In this document: positions 6,466-10,157 of the stretch, one piece after another
Position numbering within the stretch: the stretch's first letter is position 1
Layout: each line of letters starts with the position of its first letter
Source of the DNA: an uncultured Eubacteriales bacterium
GTDB lineage: Bacteria > Bacillota > Clostridia > Christensenellales > Christensenellaceae
NCBI GenBank assembly: GCA_902782475.1
Contig: CACZNR010000166.1
Coordinates: forward strand, 1 to 10,157
DNA length: 10,157 bases
Direction of reading: 5' to 3'
Program-made: the position numbers and the translations under genes
The notes under the pieces: generated by a model
Database searches by the model: none
Told to the model about the DNA's origin: nothing
The model's input: only the letters and a program-made list of their open reading frames with translations

Positions 6466-7962
6466 ATGTATTTGGACAACAAGATATACATAGGTCTTAC
6501 AGATGATACAAAGGAAAGGGTATACATGCCTCTTTCCATAGCAAACAGACATGGGCTCATAACCGGTGCCAGCGGTACAGGAAAGACCATAACCATGAAG
6601 GTACTTGCAGAGAGCTTCTCTGATGCAGGAGTTCCTGTATTCGTGTGCGACATCAAGGGCGATGTTGCAGGCCTCTGTGCTCCTGGTGTTCAGAACGAAG
6701 GGATGGAAAAAAGGATAGATAAGTTCGGCATAAGGGACAGCTTCCAGTACAAGGCCTATCCTGTAACATTCTGGGATGTTTATGGAGAACATGGTCATCC
6801 AATAAGGGCTACAGTCTCTGACATGGGACCGGAACTCATATCAAGGATACTTGGACTTACTCCTGCTCAGGAGGGAGTCCTTCACATAATGTTCAAGCTG
6901 GCTGATGACAAGGGAGTATATCTTGATGACCTTAAGGACCTGAAGATGCTCATAGACTATGCACTTGAACACAGGCAGGATCTGAGCATCACATACGGAA
7001 ATATGGCTGCAGCCACGATTGGAGCCATCCAGAGAGCACTTCTTCCTCTTGAGAGTCAGGGAGCAGACCTTTTCTTCGGAAAGCCTGATCTTCAGATACT
7101 TGACCTCATGAGGACCACATATGACGGCAAGGGAATGATAAACCTCCTTCACAGCGTAAGGCTGGTACAGAATCCTACCTTATATGCAACATTCCTTCTG
7201 TGGCTCATGGCTGAGCTCTTCGAGGAGCTTCCTGAAGTGGGAGACCTTGCAAAGCCGAAACTGGTATTCTTCTTTGATGAGGCACATCTTCTCTTTACTG
7301 ATGCCCCGAAGGTACTGGTACAGAAGATCGAACAGCTGGTAAAGCTCATAAGATCAAAGGGCGTAGGAATATACTTCGTATCACAGAGTCCAAGCGACAT
7401 CCCTGATGCAGTGCTTGCACAGCTTTCAAACAGGGTACAGCATGCGCTCCGTGCATACACTCCTGCAGAACAGAAGAACATCAGGGCGGCAGCACAGTCA
7501 CTGCGTGAGAATCCTGCGTTCGACACACAGGAGATGATAATGCAGCTTGGTGTAGGCCATGCACTCATGTCATTCCTTGACGAGGAAGGCGTTCCCCAGA
7601 TAGTTCAGAACTGTTCAGTGCTCTGTCCTCAGAGCCTCATGGAAGAACCTGACATAAGCTTTTTCAACAATGCCATGAATTCTGATTTCATGAGCAAGTA
7701 CGATATGCTCAATGACCGCGAATCTGCATATGAGGTCCTTGGAAGACAGAAACAGGCAGAGATAGAGGCAAAGGCAAGGGAAGAGGAAGAAAAGATTAGG
7801 GAAGCCGAGGAAAAGAAAAAGGCCAAGGAAGAAGAAAAGGCCCAGGCTAAAAAGGAGAAGGACAGCAAGAGAGTCAAGAACAAGATAGAATCCCAGCTGA
7901 TCTCCACAGGAGGATATCTCTTCAGAAGAGGACTTCTGAGCACACTTAAAAAATTATTCTGA
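6466..7962 (+). CDS. HerA-like ATPase of the DUF853 (YjgR-type) family
   Basis: P-loop ATPase of the HerA/FtsK superfamily, 498 residues, resembling E. coli YjgR (DUF853); biological role uncharacterised. Walker A is GASGTGKT (34-41), preceded by RHGLITG, and followed by PVFVCDIKGDVAGL (57-70), which is typical of DUF853. Walker B is LVFFFDEAHLLF (266-277), and a sensor-like YFVSQSPSDIP lies at 303-313. Residues about 425-469 are a highly charged Glu/Lys/Ala helix, probably a coiled coil. The tail SQLISTGGYLFRRGLLSTLKKLF fits the conserved RGxLxxL end of the family. I start at the ATG at 6466 because GAGG lies nine bases upstream; a TTG at 6445 would precede that site. HerA proper acts with NurA in DNA end resection, but no NurA gene is here. 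Instead, a lipoprotein nuclease gene follows 19 bp downstream. Confidence 0.92.
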   Translation: MYLDNKIYIGLTDDTKERVYMPLSIANRHGLITGASGTGKTITMKVLAESFSDAGVPVFVCDIKGDVAGLCAPGVQNEGMEKRIDKFGIRDSFQYKAYPVTFWDVYGEHGHPIRATVSDMGPELISRILGLTPAQEGVLHIMFKLADDKGVYLDDLKDLKMLIDYALEHRQDLSITYGNMAAATIGAIQRALLPLESQGADLFFGKPDLQILDLMRTTYDGKGMINLLHSVRLVQNPTLYATFLLWLMAELFEELPEVGDLAKPKLVFFFDEAHLLFTDAPKVLVQKIEQLVKLIRSKGVGIYFVSQSPSDIPDAVLAQLSNRVQHALRAYTPAEQKNIRAAAQSLRENPAFDTQEMIMQLGVGHALMSFLDEEGVPQIVQNCSVLCPQSLMEEPDISFFNNAMNSDFMSKYDMLNDRESAYEVLGRQKQAEIEAKAREEEEKIREAEEKKKAKEEEKAQAKKEKDSKRVKNKIESQLISTGGYLFRRGLLSTLKKLF

Positions 7963-7967
7963 TAACG

Positions 7968-8019
7968 AAAGGAGCTGTTTTATGAGAAAGGATCACATCT
8001 TAAGGAAAACAGCTCTTTT
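7968..8019 (+). promoter_or_regulatory. Long hairpin burying the ribosome binding site of the nuclease gene
   Basis: Bases 7968-7981 (AAAGGAGCTGTTTT) can pair with 8006-8019 over 14 bp with one G-U pair. The inner ten (GAGCTGTTTT with AAAACAGCTC, 7972-7981 and 8006-8015) are perfect. The 24-nt loop starts with the ATG, the Shine-Dalgarno AAAGGAG is fully inside the stem, and the 3' arm runs into TTTTT. It could damp translation, act as a thermosensor-like element, or partly terminate transcripts from the ATPase gene. The structure is seen; the function is inferred. Confidence 0.5.
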
Positions 8020-8872
8020 TCTGTGTCTCTTTACATTATTTTTCATCATCTCATCATGTAAGAGAGTGGAGCTACCGGAGCTGCCACAGGAGTCATCCGG
8101 ACCCGAGGTCAGTGGGACGGATGTTTTTTCATATGAAGAGATCCCGCCTTATCTTATCTACCCGTATACTGAAGTAAATGGAGGAAGACCGTTCTTTGAT
8201 GCGGAAGATATTCCTGAGCCTGGCATATATCTCAGTGATATGGACAGCCTTGGAAGGGCAGGTCAGGCCATGTGTGTAATTGGAAAAGAGGACATGCCCA
8301 CGGAAGAGAGGGGAGAGATAGGCATGGTGAAGCCCTCGGGATGGAGGATATCAAGATATGATTTCATTGATGGAACGTATCTGTACAACAGGTGTCATCT
8401 TCTTGGCTACCAGCTTACGGGCCTCAATGCAGAAGAGGAAAATCTCATAACAGGGACCAGGTACATGAACGTACATGGGATGCTTCCCTTTGAAAACGAC
8501 ATAGCGTACTGTCTGCGATACAGTGACATGCATGTGTGCTACAGGGTAACTCCCGTGTACGTGAAGGAAGAGCCTGTTGCAAGGGGAGTCCTCATGGAGG
8601 CAATGAGCGTCGAAGACAAAGGGAAAAGTCTGCTACTCTGTGTATTCTGCTATAATGTGCAGCCGGGAGTCAGCATAGAATACGGTGACGGGTCGAATGA
8701 GGAAAGGGAAACGTCTTATGAACTTGATATGACAGATAAGGAGTATCACCAAAAAAACTGTAAGAAAATCATATCTGTACCCGATGAGCAGAAACAGCTC
8801 TTCTCGGGTGATACAGATATGCTTCGCAAAAACGGGTTCGCACCCTGCAGGGATTGTATTCCGGAAGGATGA
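7982..8872 (+). CDS. Lipoprotein DNA/RNA non-specific endonuclease (DNA-entry nuclease type)
   Basis: Predicted exported, membrane-anchored nuclease of the beta-beta-alpha-metal Endonuclease_NS family, 296 residues. Residues 1-26 form a lipoprotein signal: basic start, hydrophobic LFLCLFTLFFII and the lipobox ISSC, so Cys26 should be lipidated. The catalytic region contains YNRCHLLGYQLTG with general-base His139, then NLITGTRYMN (154-163), where Asn163 is the expected metal ligand, and VHGMLPFEN. These match the NRCHL(I/L)GxQLTG motif of firmicute DNA-entry nucleases (EndA/NucA-like). The C-terminus holds HQKNC (Cys260) and APCRDC (Cys289, Cys292), a small Cys-rich module seen behind many surface nucleases and possibly metal-binding. 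The likely role is degrading extracellular nucleic acid for nutrition or DNA uptake. AAAGGAG lies seven bases before the ATG but is buried in a hairpin. The gene follows the ATPase gene by 19 bp. Confidence 0.93.
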   Translation: MRKDHILRKTALFLCLFTLFFIISSCKRVELPELPQESSGPEVSGTDVFSYEEIPPYLIYPYTEVNGGRPFFDAEDIPEPGIYLSDMDSLGRAGQAMCVIGKEDMPTEERGEIGMVKPSGWRISRYDFIDGTYLYNRCHLLGYQLTGLNAEEENLITGTRYMNVHGMLPFENDIAYCLRYSDMHVCYRVTPVYVKEEPVARGVLMEAMSVEDKGKSLLLCVFCYNVQPGVSIEYGDGSNEERETSYELDMTDKEYHQKNCKKIISVPDEQKQLFSGDTDMLRKNGFAPCRDCIPEG

Positions 8873-8900
8873 AAGATTACTTAAGAGCCTTCATCCTTTC
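8863..8900. terminator. Inverted repeat over two convergent stop codons, possible bidirectional terminator
   Basis: Bases 8863-8873 (GGAAGGATGAA) pair with 8890-8900 (TTCATCCTTTC) over 11 bp with one G-U pair; the loop is 16 nt. The stem takes in the nuclease stop codon and the loop takes in the merR stop codon. No T-run follows on either strand, so termination efficiency is doubtful, but no other terminator is visible between these tail-to-tail genes. Confidence 0.4.
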
Positions 8901-9227
8901 GTCGATGGACTTTATGATCTCATGAAGATCCTTTATCTGCTTCTGTACAGCTTTCTTCCTCTGAGAAAATGCTCTGCGGCGGTCATCCACTGTTGTTTCA
9001 CCCTGATTTGTCCATTCAACGAACTGGGAAATGTCTTTGAGAGACATGTTTGTCTTCTTGAGACAGTCGATGAGTTTCAGGATCTCTATATCGTCATCGG
9101 TATAAAGCCTGTAACCTGAATCCGTCCTGTCTACTTTAGGAAGCAGTCCCTTGCTTTCGTAGAAACGAAGTGTACTTGAAGGCATATTTACCTTCTTTGT
9201 AACTTCCTGGATGGTATACTTTTTCAT
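8877..9227 (-). CDS. MerR family transcriptional regulator
   Basis: Small DNA-binding regulator, 116 residues. The MerR winged helix-turn-helix spans residues 1-75: YTIQEVTKKVNMPSSTLRFYESKGLLP (4-30) holds the HTH and the invariant RFYE, DSGYRLYTDDDIEIL (36-50) is the wing, and MSLKDISQFV (61-70) the following helix. Residues 83-114 form the charged dimerisation coiled coil. There is no C-terminal ligand domain and no metal-binding cysteine set (the only Cys is Cys55), so it resembles AdhR/YraB-type short regulators and not MerR, CueR or ZntR; the signal it senses is unknown. GGAG lies seven bases before the ATG. It ends four bases from the convergent nuclease gene and is probably monocistronic. 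The promoter upstream has MerR-type geometry, suggesting self-regulation. Confidence 0.93.
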   Translation of the reverse strand: MKKYTIQEVTKKVNMPSSTLRFYESKGLLPKVDRTDSGYRLYTDDDIEILKLIDCLKKTNMSLKDISQFVEWTNQGETTVDDRRRAFSQRKKAVQKQIKDLHEIIKSIDERMKALK

Positions 9228-9231
9228 TTTT

Positions 9232-9270
9232 AATCTCCGTTCAAAAATAGAATTTTACAATCTTCGTTCA
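9232..9270 (-). repeat. Imperfect 12-bp direct repeat in the merR leader
   Basis: On the - strand TGAACGAAGATT (9270-9259) and TGAACGGAGATT (9243-9232) match at 11 of 12 bases, 27 bp apart. The upstream copy covers the predicted transcription start; the downstream copy contains the GGAG ribosome binding site. This may be a small duplication or a repeated regulatory site. Confidence 0.5.
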
Positions 9271-9274
9271 TAAA

Positions 9275-9305
9275 ATAATATCACATAAGATAACTTAATT
9301 GTCAA
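9275..9305 (-). promoter_or_regulatory. merR promoter with a 19-bp spacer
   Basis: Leftward TTGACA (9305-9300) is a perfect -35 and TATTAT (9280-9275) matches five of six -10 bases, but the spacer is 19 bp instead of 17. The spacer contains the dyad TAAG-N4-CTTA (9286-9297) almost at its centre. MerR proteins activate exactly such over-long promoters by twisting a central dyad, so this is probably the site through which the regulator controls its own gene. Confidence 0.65.
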
Positions 9306-9419
9306 TATACCGGTAAATAAAGGGATTGGTTAGACAATGCTAACTATGGAATAATTATACACATTCTGTGAATCATTACAACAAAATATGGAAAGAGAAA
9401 AACTATTGAAAAAGTGTTG

Positions 9420-9448
9420 TTGACTTTTATAAGGTGTTCAATTAAAAT
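9420..9448 (+). promoter_or_regulatory. Promoter of the tRNA-Asp/tRNA-Gly unit
   Basis: TTGACT (9420-9425), an exact 17-bp spacer and TAAAAT (9443-9448) form a strong sigma-A promoter, 20 bp before the first tRNA. The rest of the non-coding stretch 9228-9468 holds only the merR promoter and A/T-rich sequence; I see no gene in it. Confidence 0.85.
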
Positions 9449-9468
9449 AGGTAATGCATTTATGGAAT

Positions 9469-9545
9469 GGCCTGGTAGTTCAGTTGGTTAGAACGCTAGC
9501 CTGTCACGCTAGAGGTCGTGGGTTCGAGCCCCATCCAGGTCGCCA
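9469..9545 (+). tRNA. tRNA-Asp (anticodon GTC)
   Basis: A 77-nt cloverleaf. The acceptor GGCCTGG pairs with CCAGGTC (one G-U), the discriminator is G and the CCA is encoded. The D-loop region is AGTTGGTTAGAAC, and the anticodon stem CTAGC/GCTAG encloses the loop CTGTCAC with GTC at 9503-9505. The T arm contains GGTTCGAGCC. Confidence 0.97.
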
Positions 9546-9553
9546 TAATTTAT

Positions 9554-9628
9554 GCGGGAGTGGCTCAGTGGTAGAGCGTCGCCTTGCCAAGGCGAATGTC
9601 GCGAGTTCGAATCTCGTCTTCCGCTCCA
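9554..9628 (+). tRNA. tRNA-Gly (anticodon GCC)
   Basis: A 75-nt cloverleaf, 8 bp after tRNA-Asp and clearly on the same transcript. The acceptor GCGGGAG pairs with CTTCCGC, the discriminator is T and the CCA is encoded. The anticodon stem TCGCC/GGCGA holds the loop TTGCCAA, with GCC at 9586-9588. The T-loop GTTCGAATC is standard. Confidence 0.97.
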
Positions 9629-9633
9629 GAAGG

Positions 9634-9658
9634 ACAGCCTTATACAAGGCTGTTTTTT
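9634..9658 (+). terminator. Rho-independent terminator of the tRNA unit
   Basis: ACAGCCTT (9634-9641) and AAGGCTGT (9646-9653) form a perfect 8-bp stem with a 4-nt loop and run straight into six Ts. It begins five bases after the tRNA-Gly CCA. Confidence 0.95.
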
Positions 9659-9721
9659 GTTGCTAAAAAGTGCTTGTGATGCGATAAAATAATAGATGAG
9701 GAGTAGGCACAGGAGGCACTT

Positions 9722-10157
9722 ATGGCATATCTCGTTCTGTATAATCCCCTTGCGGGTAACGGCATGGGAAAGAAGAACCTTGATCTTGTTTCCTCATTTG
9801 CGGAGAAAAATGATTGTGAGTTCAGGGATGTTACCACGGAGCAGGATCTCAGCAGACTGCTGGAGGAATTCCCGGACAGGGACATCATCCTTGTAGGAGG
9901 GGATGGCACTCTGAACAATTTCATCAATTCAGTAGATACTGCTAAAGTGGAAAGAGACATATATTTCCTGTCTTCCGGAAGCGGCAATGATTTTCTGAAC
10001 GATATTGCTCATTCGCTGGATGATGGCCCGGTCAAGATAAACAGATATCTGAAAGACCTACCTACGGTCATAATAAACGGAGAGGAACACAGGTTCATAA
10101 ACGGTATAGGATTCGGACTTGATGGCTATTGCTGCGAAGAAGGGGACAGAGTAAGAG
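9722..10157 (+). CDS. Diacylglycerol kinase family protein (DAGK catalytic domain), 3' partial
   Basis: N-terminal 145 residues of a lipid kinase of the DAGK/YegS/BmrU family, which phosphorylates diacylglycerol or related lipids at the membrane; the gene leaves the window in mid-frame. Visible motifs are the opening strand YLVLYNPLAGNGMG (3-16), the nucleotide-binding GGDGTLNNFIN (59-69), SGSGNDF (85-91) and the FINGIGFGLDGYC stretch (125-137), all in the family order. AGGAGG (9711-9716) lies five bases before the ATG. The preceding tRNA terminator and a TAAAAT at 9685-9690 suggest its own promoter, although no good -35 box is seen. Members of this family are about 290-310 residues long, so roughly half is present. 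The exact lipid substrate cannot be told from the N-terminal part, and no disruption is seen. Confidence 0.93.
   Translation, partial: MAYLVLYNPLAGNGMGKKNLDLVSSFAEKNDCEFRDVTTEQDLSRLLEEFPDRDIILVGGDGTLNNFINSVDTAKVERDIYFLSSGSGNDFLNDIAHSLDDGPVKINRYLKDLPTVIINGEEHRFINGIGFGLDGYCCEEGDRVR

Noticed and set aside
7149..7568. Open frame antisense to the HerA-like ATPase
   Set aside because: The Ser/Cys-rich composition is typical of the antisense of a conserved coding region, and there are no initiation signals.
9354..9384. Second leftward promoter for merR (TTGTTG, 19 bp, TATAAT) with a small ATTC-ACA-GAAT dyad
   Set aside because: The -35 is poor and the dyad arms are only four bases; the closer promoter at 9275-9305 has a perfect -35 and a sensible leader length.
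9469..9628. tRNA genes as an integration site for a mobile element
   Set aside because: There is no integrase and no repeated tRNA 3' end in the window, and ordinary housekeeping-type genes flank both sides.
9454..9666. 70-codon open frame on the + strand across the tRNA pair
   Set aside because: It is an accidental reading frame through two perfect tRNA genes and the terminator; proteins of this kind are a common annotation artefact.

Overview
The window reads as ordinary chromosomal DNA from a Gram-positive-type bacterium of the Firmicutes (Bacillota). The clues are strong AGGAGG-like ribosome binding sites before almost every gene, a lipoprotein nuclease of the DNA-entry type, a short MerR regulator, a BmrU/YegS-type lipid kinase and tRNA genes with encoded CCA. 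Base composition is moderate, and ATA (Ile) and AGA/AGG (Arg) codons are used heavily throughout. A Lachnospiraceae- or Erysipelotrichaceae-like gut or rumen organism would fit, but the sequence alone does not settle genus. I see no insertion sequence, phage gene, CRISPR array or abrupt change in composition.

Layout. Positions 1-2045 (+) hold the 3' three-quarters of an MgtA-type Mg2+ P-type ATPase. It converges on a leftward operon, and the two are separated by a strong bidirectional terminator (2078-2112). Read from its promoter near 4640, the leftward operon is malQ (4-alpha-glucanotransferase, 4608-3091), a 140-aa unknown protein (3075-2653) and a 168-aa unknown protein (2638-2132), with tight spacing. 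To the right is a leftward short-chain dehydrogenase (5492-4719) with its own terminator and a near-consensus promoter carrying operator-like palindromes. It is divergent from a rightward block: a GNAT acetyltransferase (5635-6405), a HerA/DUF853-like ATPase (6466-7962) and a lipoprotein DNA/RNA non-specific endonuclease (7982-8872).

The nuclease gene ends 4 bp from the end of a leftward merR-type gene (9227-8877). Upstream of merR is a promoter with a perfect -35 and a 19-bp spacer, the layout expected of a MerR-controlled promoter. A consensus promoter (9420-9448) then drives tRNA-Asp(GTC) and tRNA-Gly(GCC), closed by a textbook terminator. A diacylglycerol-kinase-family gene starts at 9722 and runs off the window.

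How the genes work together. MalQ rearranges maltodextrins. The two small proteins behind it are co-transcribed, but their role cannot be read from sequence. The ATPase and the nuclease are probably co-transcribed, although they should act on opposite sides of the membrane. The nuclease start region can fold into a long hairpin hiding its ribosome binding site. I find no convincing new multi-gene system. The most interesting points are this hairpin, the MerR-type promoter, the uncharacterised malQ-linked pair, and the palindromes at the dehydrogenase/acetyltransferase divergent promoter.
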